Part shown: positions 13,701-28,576 of the stretch, one piece after another | How the letters are laid out: each line of letters starts with the position of its first letter | Position numbering within the stretch: the stretch's first letter is position 1 | Assembly: GCA_028583405.1 (NCBI GenBank) | Contig: CM053256.1 | Span: 2,660,424-2,724,423, forward strand | Origin: Pogonophryne albipinna | Taxonomy: Eukaryota > Chordata > Actinopteri > Perciformes > Artedidraconidae | Direction: 5' to 3' | Length of the DNA: 64,000 nucleotides | Translations under genes and position numbers: made by a program | Notes under the pieces: generated by a model | The model's input: the letters and a program-made list of their open reading frames with translations, nothing else | The model's database searches: none | Told to the model about the DNA's origin: nothing

Positions 13701-14149
13701 AATGAATCTTATCACAGGAAGCGGAGGAAATTGCTCATGAAGGAGAGCTAATGTTGCAGCCCCATTCATAAACAGATGTGCTTAATGAAACAAGCATAAG
13801 CTAGCCATTGACATACAAAAAAAACATGTTTAGAAAGTATTTTGCCTATTAAAAAGTCCTAATAAATGACAGTTTAGTACAGCATCAAGCTGTTTAGTGC
13901 AGTTGTTACACCGATTCCAAGCCAGAAAAAACAAAACTGCAATCATCATCATGACATTTACTGCTTTGAATAATCTGCGGCCCACTTGCATGAATTACCA
14001 GCATTTGGCTGGTAAATGGTGTTAATGGTAGATATCTCTTTTGGAACAGGTCATGTTTTAATATCACCAGTTCAGTATATTTCAGATAATATTGCAGCAA
14101 TAGTTTTTTAGTTGCAAATGACACAGAACAAATGTTTACTTTTAAGTAC

Positions 14150-14213
14150 TTTTAACACAGTTTCCCTGCGGGGGATTAATAAAGTATTTGTGATACTGAT
14201 TTCTGATTCTGAA
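14150..14213 (+). mobile_element. Probable LINE/SINE 3' tail fragment
   Basis: CCCTGCGGGGGATTAATAAA followed by GTATTTGTGATACTGATTTCTGATTCTGA is a familiar retroposon tail with TGATTCTG repeats in fish genomes. Only the tail is present. Confidence 0.45.
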
Positions 14214-14478
14214 GTGTTTTGCTTATAAGTTGTTTGCATTTAGCTAAAGTGTGATGTTTTTCCTCATATTGCATTGCAATAGCCTGTTTAAAGTGATCAT
14301 ATAACAAACAACTAATCAGTACTGATACTGTATGCTAATAGATATAGGAGTGATAATAATACAGTAAATGCTTTGAATTTATTAGATATAGCTGTGCAGT
14401 ATTCTTAACAGACTGGATAGCAGCAGACAATAGAAGGCTTATTACAACCAGAAGAGACATGAGACTTTTATTTTTTAG

Positions 14479-14680
14479 AGACTTGAGACTTGACTTGGAC
14501 TCGTGACCAAAGACTTGAGACTTGATCAAGTCTCACCCCACAAAGACTTGAGACTTGACTTGGACTCGTGACCAAAGACTTGAGACTTGATCAAGTCTCA
14601 CCCCACAAAGACTTGAGACTTGACTTGGACTCGTGACCAAAGACTTGAGACTTGACTTGGACTTGCAAAAAAAGACTTGT
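14479..14680. repeat. 65-bp minisatellite, about three copies
   Basis: Units start at 14,479, 14,544 and 14,609, each opening AGACTTGAGACTTGACTTGG. The third copy breaks off after about 40 bp into a degenerate GACTTG run. Each of the first two units carries the perfect palindrome GAGACTTGATCAAGTCTC (14,517-14,534 and 14,582-14,599). There is no spacer diversity, so it is not CRISPR-like. Confidence 0.9.
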
Positions 14681-17600
14681 GAACATCTCTGGCGGTCACC
14701 ATTTAACCGATGGGGTCAGCAAATGTTTAGATGAAGTTGGTTAAAAACAAGTGGATCTACTATGAGTGTGTCATTTTGTAATCCCCCGTCTTGCATAAGA
14801 GGAGAACCTGGGCCACCCATATTCTCAGGACATTACAACATGACCATCTAACCATAAAACTACTGATAACAACTGAATGTACTTTTTTAACAACACACTG
14901 AACGAGCTGTTGCAGGGCAGGGGGGAGTAAGGTGTGGGGTTGGATTTAGGGTTGGGGTTGGGAGCACCTGAGACTGTTTCGCTGTGGGAGTCAGGGTCAG
15001 ACTTGACGATACAGAACAGGCTGCAGGACCAGACACTGGTTAGCTAACCTGTTATTGTCCCTGTGCGTTTAAACACCGCTTGGTGAAGAGTAGGAGGTGA
15101 CAGAGGGCTCAATTGAAAGCCAACATCATAAACAGGAGGAGGAAAATGACTACCTGCAGCAGAAAATGTCACCGCGGCCTTTGTAATTTGTCCCTTCTTG
15201 GCAACGTATAATGACCATGCAAGTGTTGGGATATGACTTGATGTCTCCTAATATTAGCCTTGATTCTGTTGTGTTGTACACTCTGCAGCATTAGAGGAAA
15301 GCTACAAGTGAATAGCAGCTGGCCTGAAATAACTGTACGTCAAACCTTCTGGACTCAATTATTAAAAGGATTTGATCTGGTGATTTAAATGTGTTCAAAA
15401 GATAAACAAAAGCACAGCACAAGTCTGCACTGAAATATGTTTGGTTATACTTAAAACATACATTTGTCATCATCTGACAGTTACTTGGCACACTGAGATT
15501 TGAGGACGTGTTAGCAAGGAGGACTACATGTAGATGTAGAGCAAAGCTTTTTGAAGACTGAAGCTGAAAATGTAATTGTCACAGCTCATTTGTCCCCTTC
15601 ACAAGCCGGTCTCAATCCCATTGTTCAACAATACTCCACCAACACCAAACAATAAGATTGCAATTATTTTAATCATACAGTACTGGCCCAACCCTCAGGG
15701 AAAGCTTGGAGCTTAGGAATGAACCTGATTTTATTTTTATATCACTGTGACTGGATGACCAAAATACTACAGTTTTGGCCTACATTCTTCTTCCTTTGAA
15801 GAAAAAATGCTGCCATACATTAGTGCTTCACATCTGGTTTGCATTGGGGAAAGTATGCAGTCAACTCCTGTGTGCCAGTGAAGGTTTTGGAGAGTCACTG
15901 CCTGGAGAATGCAAGAAAGGTTGCTTTTTTTTCTCTTTCTGTGCTGGTATTTGCCGGTAAATGTTAAGATGGCAGACAGGAAAACTGGAGCTACAGTGAG
16001 AAAAGAGGAAGCAAATCTTGAAAGTGAGCAAGAAAAACTTTTATTGACAGTCTGCTAGCTGATCTTTGGATATACTTTGAGGCGGTAAATATTTTGATGA
16101 GAGAATAGGAAGGTAGGGAATGCAGAAAAAAGCCAAAAAGCCTTAAAGCCTGCTGAACAGAACTACACCGTCTCCACGATAAGCAGCTATATAATAAAAG
16201 GAACACTTAAAACTGAAAGATTTCAGGTTAAGTCGCATTTTCTGGCTCACTCAGTGCTTTGGTGTGGTCGCTGGATTTAGAACTGATAAGTGGAGTAGAG
16301 TTGTTCTAAGGCCTCTGTGTGAGCATAGCATATTATTTGTCTTTGAACAAACATTCCCATTAATAGCATCGAGCCCCTTACTCCAAAGTTTCCCAGGGCT
16401 GATTTCTGCCCAAAAGTGGATATCTTATTCATTATCTGGATATCCTTGTCATCCTCTACCCTGTGATCCAAGGGATAGGACATCCCTTTGAAATCTGAAG
16501 CCGTCGCTGATTACTGAAAAGGGCAGCCGACTCTGGTCTGACACCTGCTTTGTTTAGGAGAGGATGGTGGACCTGCACATTGTTTAAATAAATGTATTCA
16601 ATTGAACAATTAACATGCTGAGCAGAATGATTTCACATAGTGAGGTCAGGGAGGTTCGACTTGCAAGCTGGATGATTCAGTTACTTGTTTGCAAGCCCCT
16701 GGAGAGGATGTTGTTTTCACAAGACCAACCTCCAGGGGGAACAGAAAGAGCTTTTCGGAAGCAATATTGTTAGTAGTAAAATTGAAATATCCACTCTGTC
16801 TTTGTGCCTTTGATGAAGGCCAGGCATACACAGCAAATGTCAATGTAAAGCTATATGGCCTTGATTCTTTTCTTTTTTTTATCAGTTGTACTTTAGGAAA
16901 ACTAGGAATTTACTGCAGATCTCACAGACTTAAATAAAGAAACTGGACAAAAGGAGATTATATGGTTAAAATAGATACAAAGTTGAAAAAGTAAGTATGA
17001 GGAAAATCAATGCATCATCATCATTGTTTTTCCTTCAACATGCCTGACCACTGCTGTTTACGGACTAGCTTTGTGGTGATTAGTATCCCACGGGTACTTA
17101 AAACCAAGGCTAACTGTAAACCAAAAGACTCAAAATGGCTTCCACAGACTGGTCATTCCCAGGTGGTCTTCAAATGTTGCTTAGTCAGCGCAACTAGCAG
17201 GACATCAAGGAGCTGGGATAAGGTTTCACAGGCCGCACACTCAGCAATCTGAGCATGCCACACACAACTGTGCTGAACACACCCACAACTGCTAGCAATT
17301 ATTTATAACTCATTCAGACTCTGGGCTCGTGGCTGCAGTGATGGCACCTGACCCTGAGGTTAATGCCCAGACAAGACGTTTACTTTGTTTTTAAAGCATA
17401 CATCCCAACATCCCCAGACATGAATATTCAGCATGCTGTTATAAGCAGGCGGATGTTTCCAATCACTGTGTGCTGAGGGTAACAGGTATTATACATTAAA
17501 AGGAAAGTAAGAACAATCCTATATCCTAAAACCGCATCAGAGCACACCGCTCTCCCTGTCTGAGAAGATCGGAAAAGATGGGCACGCATCAAGAAGGGAA

Positions 17601-20600
17601 AAAAAACATTACATGTGCTTCAAAAAATCAAGGTGGGACTGCCAGCTGTGAAGAAAACCGGGGTGAATATCGAAGAAGTCATTTCCAATATAAACAGCAA
17701 TTTTTCCCTTTCCCAGATACATCTCCCTGGCAACGTGTAAATAGTGCCCTCATTCCCCTGGTCCATAAACCTCTTGGCAGTGACGCTTAGCTCTCCTTTC
17801 ATCCTGAGCAGCGCTGACCGAGGGTACAACCCACCGTTTTATGTCAAATGTTCATTTGTTGTGCAAGAAAAAAAAACATTAGTTTTGTTATTTCACCAGT
17901 GCACATGGTTAAATGTATCCTATTATACATGTATTTTGAATAACTTGACTTGCAAAATCCAACAGCGTAAAACCAGAAATCTAAAAATAGATAATATGAG
18001 TTGACCTCTGAACGTCATAAAAACCCAATGCATTCTTCCTTTAGTCTGCTTTGTGCTGCGAGAACTACATGCTGGTTCATTTCCTACAACTATCCCGTTC
18101 AACAGTGCTGGGTTGATAACAATGAGGATGTCAAGTCAGTATGCAAACACTCTGTGCCACTTCCCGTTACCCCAAACAAAGACATCTCTGGGACTTCTCA
18201 GAAAAGCGATCACACACATCTGCAAATACAAGGTCACTGTGGAAAAGGCAGGCGTATTATGTCTGAACACACATACAGTCCTGCAGAAGGACAAAGTCAC
18301 GGAGACACAGTCACACCTGCAGCCATGTGTATGATGAGTATTGAAAAACATACAGAAGTGTGCATGCACACACACACATGAAGCTGAGGCTGTATAGAGG
18401 GATCAAACACAAAAATAAACACAGCCGCCAAACTGGGGGACAATGGGTGACTTGTGCAGGAAGAGCAGACACAGTGAGCAGCTGCATACACACACTCGGT
18501 TTGTTTAAGTCCCTTTGTGGGGACTTCCCCTTGAGTGTAATTACTTCTAATATTCCTAATCCCCAGCTTTTCTGTTCACATAAATGGCGCTGATAAGATG
18601 AAACAATTTGATGTATTAAGGAAATGAGTTTCAAACAAAGTGGGGAGATCTTGATTATGACAATCTAAACACATCCAATAGACAATGAATTCAAACCAGC
18701 CTGAAGCACTGGGACTGACTCCTGCCAAGCGCCCAGTCTTAGTCCTCAATCCTACAGAAGATGGAAGCTTTACCTATTTAAACAATGATGTCACCATTTG
18801 TTGGAGAGAGAGCTTTAACATCAGTTTCCATTCAGACTCTTTTTGAGAAACTTCACATTTTCCCTTAACATTCTGCATACTACAGCAAGAAAAGGAAAAC
18901 TAGCTAGACTCTCTAGGAACAAATCCCTCGACCCAATTTTCATGATCCCAGAGAGGAACCACCTCTTTTTCCTCTTTGTCACCCTCCCTGTTAGCTTTAA
19001 CCTCTAAATAGTTTACTGAGGAGAGAGTCAGGAGTTCATTGGATGCCTTGGCAGCTCATTTATGCTTGTTGAGACCAAACAAACACTGATGAATTGCCAC
19101 ATAATGAAGAGGTGCATATGTGAGTAGCAGTGGAGGAGTGTGTAGTGGAGGTTGATGACCAAGGGTCATTGATCCCCCTCGCCGTGCCGCCAGGAGAAGG
19201 TCCCTGCTCTGTAATGCAGCAGGCAGCCGTGTGGCTGGAATGAGCTCACTTCAAAGGTGTCCATAAATCATGCTGCCATGTATCCGAGGACCGCCTCCAC
19301 CCTCCACGCCCCCCGCCCATCACCCACCTACTCTTTTTCTCTGCGGCCTGGTAAGTCCAGGTTCACCTAGACCTTGAGCCTTTGTGTGTTACCATTTATT
19401 GAGATTTGCAACCATCCACACAACCAGAACAGCTGAGTTTGATTGTGTTGTAACCCGAGGGTGAGCAAATCATGTAGAAATGAATCAAAGCAGAAGGAAA
19501 CAGGAACAATAGAGTGGAAGTTGTAGATGTAAAAATGCATTTACCTAAAAACCAATTAGCATTGGTACCAAAAAGCAATACTCCCTTCAACATGGGATGT
19601 CTGTGAATTTCTCTGAGGTTCATTTAAGTCTCGAGAAGAGCTGCAAGTTCACAAATCCTATAGCTAGTTTCTCGACTTTGCCAGAGTTGCAATCCGTCAG
19701 GTCCTTATCTCCCAGTGTCACACACTGGGATCTCTTTATCATGCAGCCATGCAAAACACCATTCATCTTCCCCACCTAATTCATTATCAGTGATAAAATG
19801 CAAAGTCCTAGCTGCAGTTGTTTAATAGAGAGCTGATGTGAAAACAGGTGCTTTGGTAAACACTGATAGCGTGGTTGAATTATGTTGCTTCACAAGCAGA
19901 CCAGTCTATCTCTTTCAATCTATTAACCAGTACTCTCACCCGTCTCTTGTGTGAGCTCATTCTGCTTTTATCCCGCTTCTCTTCCATATGGAGGAGTATT
20001 CTTGGCTTCAAGGGACGCGGGGACATTACTGAACACAAAACAGACACAAACAAGTGAGAAGCTTGATGTAGGCACGTAGCTCGCGTAACAACTCCACGGC
20101 CTTTTCATCAAGTGAAGTGTAAATGTATGTCACGCCTGGTGTAAATTAACAGGATATATGGCTCTGCCTTGATTATTGGACAAGCAGAATCCAGTGGCAC
20201 TGGGAGATGAAGGTTAAAAGCTTCATAGCACTGACTGAGACACAACGCTGTGCACAGGCACTGTAATAAACCCCTGGAAGATCTCCATAAGCATGACGTG
20301 GTGGCCAATGATCATCATAATGCATGACTTTTAGTACGATGGGACCCTTTTTTCTTCAGCAATCATTAAACCTTGTACAGTTTCCACTCACCAGTGTTGA
20401 GAAAGGGATGAGGGATGTTTTAAGGGGGGTTGAATACTTCCACAGTGAAGTCATGCTGCCTGTGTCATTGGCCCTGTGCTGTGCTTCGCTCACCGTCTGG
20501 CCCCCATTTTACCCATTGATCTAATTTCCATTGCCAACATTGGATGTGGTTCTTTTTGAAGCTGGATGTTTAGGCCCCATTAAAGCACTGACAGAATTGC

Positions 20601-21105
20601 AAACGTATGCTGGACTTTAGGAAAAGTAAAGAAGAAAACAAATCGGTGATGTTTACCAGACTCTATAGCGATGATCAGAGTAAACTGAATGTGAAGTTTT
20701 GTGAAGCATTCATCCAGTGAGGTGGGAAAAACCATGCCCCTTTTAACAACTCGCGTTGATGAGTTTCTTGCATCCTAGCTCTTAATTGAGCTGGTTTTTA
20801 ATAAATGTCAATGAATGGCTTTAGAATGTAGCAAACATAATTTCCTTACTGTATGAAATGAAAAATATTACCTTGCATATTTAAATCTGTATTTCTTGAT
20901 TGTATCTCAATGCCTGAGCAGCCAGTGAACCTTTTGTGTCAGCATGTAACAGTTTATGTGCATTTATAGCACGTATATGTAGATCGATGGCAGATAAGTG
21001 TTACATTTGGTTTTTCCTGCTGCTAATGCAGTCAAGCATCATCGCGTGGGTGGTTTGGCTGAATGGATATATACACTACTTCAAGCTGCCAGTTGTAATG
21101 GGGTC

Positions 21106-21673
21106 TAGGGCTGCACGATATATCGCGTTGTGACAATAATCGCATATGCACGATATTCACATCGCGTGGACGTGCGATTTAAAAAAAAACTGCGAGACTT
21201 GCGATATTAAGTAGGCAAATTAACTCAAACACGTCATGTTACAATTATTTTGCTGCTTGCTACAAAAGGAAAACTCGCGCGGCTCTCATGTCAGGGGTAC
21301 TTGAGTGAGTGACATGCAGGCTCTGCATGAACAGCAAACCACCAATCACCATCAACTCTCCAAAGCAAACGGACCCGGTGATTAAAGGTAACAACACTGA
21401 ATAAAGTAGTTTCATGCGTTTCTCCAGGGCAGTTCGGCGCTGCTAACCGAGCTAGCTCAGATAACTTAAGATCCAGACGTCCGTGACTAAAATCCTTCAT
21501 CCGGTTAAATAGTTAAAAAAATACCAATTGTATAGCATTAAAGTTCAAGAAAGGATGGTTTTCAGAAAAAAAACGGTCTTTTCTTCAATTCCTGTATTTT
21601 TTCATATCGCAATATATATCGCAGGGGGGGAAAAAATCGCAATGTCAGTTTTTTCCAATATCGTGCAGCCCTA
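21106..21673. mobile_element. Nonautonomous hAT-type element, 568 bp, perfect 8-bp TSD
   Basis: The left terminus is TAGGGCTGCACGATATATCG. The right end is the inverted form ending ATATCGTGCAGCCCTA. The flanks are an exact direct repeat, ATGGGGTC, at 21,098-21,105 and 21,674-21,681. The 8-bp duplication and TAGGGCTGC-type ends are hAT features. The interior is rich in ATCGCA/TGCGAT subterminal motifs and has no transposase ORF, so it depends on a partner in trans. Confidence 0.9.
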
Positions 21674-23454
21674 ATGGGGTCGGTCACATAATTTCTCTGA
21701 CATCATACACCACGCTATCGATAACTTAATCTACACCTGACTGAAGACTCATAAAGTGCAGTATCTGTTTCTCCGTTAGAGATGTTCCAGAAGATAAAAG
21801 GTTTTGATTGGCACGATGAAAGCCTTCAAAAATATTTTAAGGTTGAAGTTACCGCTGATGACAATAAGATCGAGATATCTTCAGTTTCTTTCCATAAAAT
21901 GAAATTGAATTGTTAGAAAGTACACCAAGTCGCTGTTCTTCTACTTCACTGTACCATCTGTAAATGTATTGCTGAACCACATGGACTGCAGCGAGTGCGC
22001 TTGACTGTACCTCACTATGTTTTTCCAGCTGTGGAAAAGAGACGGGAGACAATGGTCCGGAATCTTTTTCTGTACGTAATAAAGCATATTTATGATTATG
22101 CATATATTTTTTTGTAATATCTGTAAACTGTGGTGACAGCTCAACCAGCAAATTGTAACATCACAGGACTTTTAAGTATATATTTCTCTGAATTTGCCCA
22201 AACTAACAGCTGTGGTTAATTCCTTAGCATAGAAGTTTCAATCTGCAATTTTAGAGGAATACTGTATTTGGATAATAAGTATTTTTCTTTAAATATCTCA
22301 GATACCTATACATAGTAGGAAAATGCAGAGGATGCAAGCTTAAACCGGTCTTCTTGATAATTGCCTTGTTGTTCATTACTGCATGTGAGGACCTTTGGAG
22401 CTTTATAAAAAAAGGAATTGATCCGTCTACAGCCCCAAAGGTTTTTTTCTATCGCTTTTCTACGGGCTTCCAACATAAGATTGTTACACTAAATAACAGT
22501 TAAAGCAAACCAACAACAAAAACAATAGTAGTATATGGTTCTGGAGGTCTGTGAATCATTTGGTAATTGTGTTGAATGCTCTGATCTCCCTCTGGACTGA
22601 GTTATGTCTAATTACTACAAACATCCTGATTTCAATATGATCTGCTGGTTGTAAATACATTGTCAAACAAAGCAGTACTTTGCTTTTATGTTCTCACTGC
22701 ACCACTTTCGACAACTTTGATTACACAAGGTGAATCAGAGCTGACGCGAGATGCTTTGGGGGAGTCTCAACATGTTTCTTCTTTTGTGTAATTTTGTTCT
22801 ATTAAAAAGGGAGAGGTGATACATACAAAGTAAACTGTACACAGTAGGAACTTGCATTTGTCTTCAATTAAGCCTTTCTTTGACAGCCCGTTGACACATA
22901 CGGCCACAGGCAATAATAACTAGCACCACTCCTCTCGCCATACCGTCCTCATTTAGTCTGTCTCTCTTAAACTTCACCTGAAGGAGCCAAGAATCCCTCC
23001 TCAGTTCTCCGTTACTCGTCTTTCTCGTAAATTACCCTCATCTTCCAATCGAGGAGCTGACATCCTTTTATAGCCACACTAAGGACACTTCCTGCCATTT
23101 ATGGCTCCTCCAATGCACCGTAGGAGGGCCATTCAGTATCCCATGAAGGTGAGGGAACAGAGGGAGGCAAAGGAGGCCAAGAAACAGCCTTCCCGCTTCC
23201 TACTGTTATTCAACGCAACTTTGACAGCTTTAAATATGTGTGCCAAAGTGTACCAGAGCAGTGCCAAGTGCACTCTTCTCTGTGTATTTTTGAAAAAGGT
23301 GCAATGCTGTATACAGTTGAATGTTCAGACTAGTGACTGACATAGATTTACACCACAGTGTACGCAGCACGTCTGACACGTCTAAGCCTGTCTCCGCTGT
23401 AGAGACTATTGTTTCTCCAGCAGAGCCATAGAGATGAAAATGAGAGGGTGGGAC

Positions 23455-23574
<120 letters not shown>

Positions 23575-24641
23575 CTGTAAATAATATTGAGCAAAAGACA
23601 TAGTGGAAAGAGCAACGATGAGAGAGGGATGGTGTAAGACTTTTTGGATAAGGAGTCACATTCTTTATCGCTCACTAGTTTCATCATGCAGAGAGGCATG
23701 TTAACACTGTTTACTTTCAGCGAGGGGAATGCTCTCGCTCACAGCTGCACCCCAAATAAACAGTCTTGTATTTATCAGAGACAAGATAATACACATCTAA
23801 TCAGAACAAGTAACTGCAGTGCATGCATGTCCTTCTGGTTCATTCCTGGAAGACGGTTGTGCAACAACAGAGAACATTAGCACATATGAATAAAAATGTG
23901 CTAATGCCAAACAGCAACACCGCCATACACACACACTCTCATGACTACATTTCCTCTGCCATGATGTCACAGTCTGGGATCATTCTTTGCAGATGTGGGA
24001 AGTGGGAACCAGCCCCATTAGGTGTCTGGGAAGCAATCAACACTAACGCAGTTGGCATCGTGGCAAACTGAAGTTACTAGCCATATAAAGACACAACTAC
24101 CGCAGCAGCAGGGGGTGAACGTGGGGAGACAGTAGTGGCATGGTGGAACTAACAAAGCATGTACACAGTGCCAAGGCTTAATTACCTCTCTAAGACATCT
24201 GTTATGAGAACAGAGTCCTGCAAGTATGTTGTTGTGGAGAAATACACTGTTAACGACCAAGTCTCTCAGGAGTTTACAGTGTTTTGAAAGGTGACATTTT
24301 GAGCCTTAGGCATTGTTGCCTTGTTTAAGGCCTGCTGTGTATTACTCCCTGGTTAAAGACTGCATGCCACATGGTCTCAAATGATTGGCCAATTAAGCCA
24401 GTGTACGAGAACATCCAATGGGAAGGAAGACAACATTGCTGCTCCCATAGAAATAAAACAACTCTGTACATATAATTATATGCAGGCAGTTGATTGCTGT
24501 TATCCAAGACATACTCATACTATAGTTTATTTTTGATTAAAAGTTTAAATTCAAAGATATCACATTGGGTTAGGAGTGTCAGCAGCAGGTCAACAATTTG
24601 GTATAAAATGTACTGAGTCTAAAATTAGTAAATAAAGCAAA

Positions 24642-24704
24642 CATCATAATTGTAGGTCAATGGACCAGTGTTTCCTTCTGGTCGATTGACCTACAATTAT
24701 GATG
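24642..24704. repeat. 63-nt near-perfect hairpin (27-bp arms, 9-nt loop)
   Basis: Arm 1 (24,642-24,668) and arm 2 (24,678-24,704) are inverted copies with one mismatch. The loop is TGTTTCCTT. No flanking duplication or longer element is seen. It could be a foldback, a tiny inverted duplication or a small-RNA precursor. Confidence 0.85.
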
Positions 24705-27700
24705 TAGGTAACAAGGTCCTTCTATTTCCCAGATATAAACATGTGGAGTTCTAGTAAAAAGCACAAGCCTTGGTCTTTACTTTGTCATTTCTCTTTGAAA
24801 TGATGTATTGGGGTGAAATAAAATCTTATTACCTTGCGTACTGGAGAAATTCTCCTCAGCCCACACTCTTCGGCTCAAGTGCCTCCATTAACCATAGGTT
24901 ATCCTATGATTTAGCCATTAGCCACAGCCCAACATAACCATTAGTTATATGAATTCAATTCGTAATGCACATAACATTACCAGTTGTATAAAAACCACTT
25001 CAATTTGTCCACAGACTTGTGCAGGAGGCCAGTTTGCTGACAAAATACCTCCAGCTGTCATGGAGTCCATGCTTATTAATGGACATTTGCGACATTTAGT
25101 CTCTATATAGCAATGTTCTTTCCATGGGATATTATTTTATGGCAATGTATTTGGAAAGCAGTGACATAGACACTCCGAGAAAGATTTCCACACATTTTGG
25201 CAATTAATCTTCCAACTAAAAACACACATGAGGGAGTTTCCAGAAGATAAGGACAGGTTTGTCGAGGATTCAGTTCCAAAGAACAAATAGAGGCATGTTA
25301 GGCCCATGATGGAATAGTTGGTAACCACAGCGTGTTTTGCATCATAGCAAAACATTCCTCTCATCAAGTCCTGTGATACTGTGTGCCTACCCTCCTGCTC
25401 TAGGCAAGGGTGTAGGGAAACAGTCACGCCTGACTCATACCTTTTCTCAGTACAATTTCATAACATAACCTAATGTGATGATGCAGCAGTGAATCGACAG
25501 GACTCCTGCACCCAAACAACATCTGTTTCAAACTCTGATAATGTAGACACAGATTCATGCGTCATTCATATAATGGTCGCAAAATGAAGAAAACCAAGGG
25601 AAAGGTAAAGCGAGTTGAAGCATAACTCCATTCTTCTCGTAATTAGTTTGTATTAAACTACGTAGTGTGTATTTAGAGGGGCATCTGCATTTCTGTGCTA
25701 ACAATTTGGAATTTCCTTTGAAAACAGGACATCCTTTGAGAGTAGCAGGTAAGTGCTATGGACCTGTAATTGTATCCCTAAAGGAATGTAATTACCCCAT
25801 TAGCACAGAGTCAGTAGCCTTTTACACTCATAGCTGCCTATATAAAGTTTATGTTCTCTCTATATACACAGGAACATGGAGAGAAAGCTGTGCCACAGAG
25901 TGTACAGACAGTGATGAAGAAGAGAACGGGGAAGGATGACTGGATTGTGATGGGGGCATATTACCTCCCACGGGGGCCCTGGCTGAAAGGATCAAGTTTC
26001 AGACGTTTACCAACAAAGCATCCATGGAGGAAGTCCTGCGCCCCTCACAATAACACCTCAGCACCTGGCAAACCCCACACAGGAAAACTGAGGTCACTTC
26101 CTCCCTCTCAGGGAATTCAGACACACTCCTGCTGCGAGCCACGTGCCCCCACAGCCTATTGAAGTATTGAAGAGGGCACTGACTACCAAGGGGAAAAGAC
26201 AGAGAGATACAGTACAAAAACTCAAGTGAACTTTTGAATACAAAAAAAATATTCAGCCAAAATCATCTTCTAATTTCCCTTTTTTGGTCTCACATGCAGC
26301 ACAGATGTGATGTTTTTTTAATTAGGCTGAATAGCTAAAAGCTGGATTTGGTTGCATCGTTTGATTTTGGTTATAACCACATGAATAAGATGATGATGAA
26401 AACAAACTATGCCCTCTAACAAAGTGTAATCATTCAGGTTGTCAAAAACATGCCTCGAGCAAATGTATTTGAAACAAGCACAAGTAAAATTAATCAGATA
26501 TGACCAGCCGTTTGGTTCTCATCATGTAAACCTCCTATTTGAACGTAGCCTTACGTAGAATGTGACACAAAGTCACGAAAACAACACAAAATGTGTCCTT
26601 CGAAACACCATGGAGGGGCAGAGAGCTGCAGAACATCAACAGAAAACTGCTGCAACAAAAATCTAAATTCTGCTCCCTAACCACCTGCAACTACTTGACC
26701 GCCGATCTCCATCATTACCGTTGGCCTGGTTTCAAACGATGCCAACGCATAAAACCAGCCACAGCCAGTCCAAGTAATTTAGCTGCAGTCCCACTGCAGT
26801 TCAGAGCTGGCCGGGGTCCAAACACCACGCGGGGCTAACCTTTGGAAAACACTGAGACCTCCGAAGAATGTGACCATGGTCAATGAAGCAAAGAGGGAGA
26901 GAGGAAGAGGAAGAAAGCAAACAAACACATTATACAGCCGTGGGCTCTGTCGAAGCAAACTTCCCGGATGCTAAATGGGATAGATTGACTGGCTTTTGGC
27001 AGCAAATTAATTATTTCTGCTTGTTACTTTGACAAACAGTTTGTGAAAGAATAGTATGAGAGACCAAATTCCTCCAAAATGTAATTTCTGTAGCAACAGA
27101 TAGAGAGGAGATATGCATTATTCAAAATGTTATTTTTAGCAAGTGTTATAGCATACAGCTTAAGGAACCAGTTTAATATCAGATACGTTACCTCATCCAA
27201 AACCAAACCTGCATGAATCTCTGTGTGTATCAGATCAATTAAAGCACTAATCAATATTTGTATATTAACAATAGTTCAAATGACTTGATGGAATGTGTAA
27301 TTAATTGTAATCACCCGACTCTGCTATTCCCCTCATCTAAGCCTTTATGCACTTGTCAACAAGCAGCAGCAAAAAGGGTTGTACAGTGTTGTAGTGAAAT
27401 CATACAGCCTAAGAGTATGAAGACTAAACGGTGATCCTCTTATAAAACATGTAAGATCTTGATCAAATGTTCTCTCTTTTGACAAGCCCCAACACTTTAC
27501 CTTCCCACTGTGCCCACTGCTCCGAGATGACGCAACAGGTGGATCACCACACATTTGTCATGAGGATGACAAAGCTACTCTACTCTACGCTGTGATGTGA
27601 TCATGTACGCCAAAAACAAAACTAGAGGCTGCAGCACAGACACACCCTTCCAATATGCACAATTCCATATCCCACTTCCTGCACCCGAAGAAAAGACCAG

Positions 27701-28576
27701 TTTAGCCTGAAGGACTTTGCTCTCTGAGGCCTTCACACACTGCCCAGCTGGGAGCTTCTGTAACAACAGTTGTTCCTTAATCCTTCCTACACACAGTTCA
27801 ATGGGTCACACGGTCCAATACAGTCTCTTTCTCCACTGACTGGAGACTGTTTGTTGTTTTTACCTTATTTGTGTGTGTGTTTTTGCATTACTGAGGAATA
27901 TGGGAGCAGGTGTGATTTTGTGATTAAAGTGATAGGGAAGATAGAAATAAAGTCATAAACAAGCGAAGCAGACAAACACACAGGCAGACAGAAGATGTCA
28001 AGATCCACTCACTTTGTACAGGAAGTGGTTCCTCTTATGTCAGGGATTTACTTCTCCCAGGTGACGTGTTTGACTAAGGTGTGAGGCTTGTCCTAATTTC
28101 CTAATCTAATCTTCATACTCACAGATTTCTTACCAAAGAGCATAACAGTCAAATCTCAAATTATAAAGTAAATATGTATTATATGTATCTCATATATCTT
28201 ATGATATTAAATCAAATGTGTATTGTAATCAAAATGACTGCAATTAACCATACTACCACCACTAATAATAAAGAACATAGATTCAGGAGAACTTCATACA
28301 TTATTGTTAATGTTCATTAAATATGATATTGCTATCATAACGCTTCAATTTAACACACTAGAGTGTATGTCATTGATTTTCATTGATAAGCCTCATCCAC
28401 AATCATAATGATGCTTTCATTGACAATTGGGGATACACTAGTTTATTTCCCCATCATACACAAGTAGTTTCCGAATATTTTAGGTGAAATGTATCCTTTA
28501 CTGAAACCCCACTGAAGAGGTGGGCAACATAAACGTTAACACGAAAAAAGAAAATAAACTAGATAAAAAGTCTTAC

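Noticed and set aside
14479..14680. CRISPR-like array
   Set aside because: Whole 65-bp units are identical with no variable spacers, and the DNA is vertebrate; it is a minisatellite.
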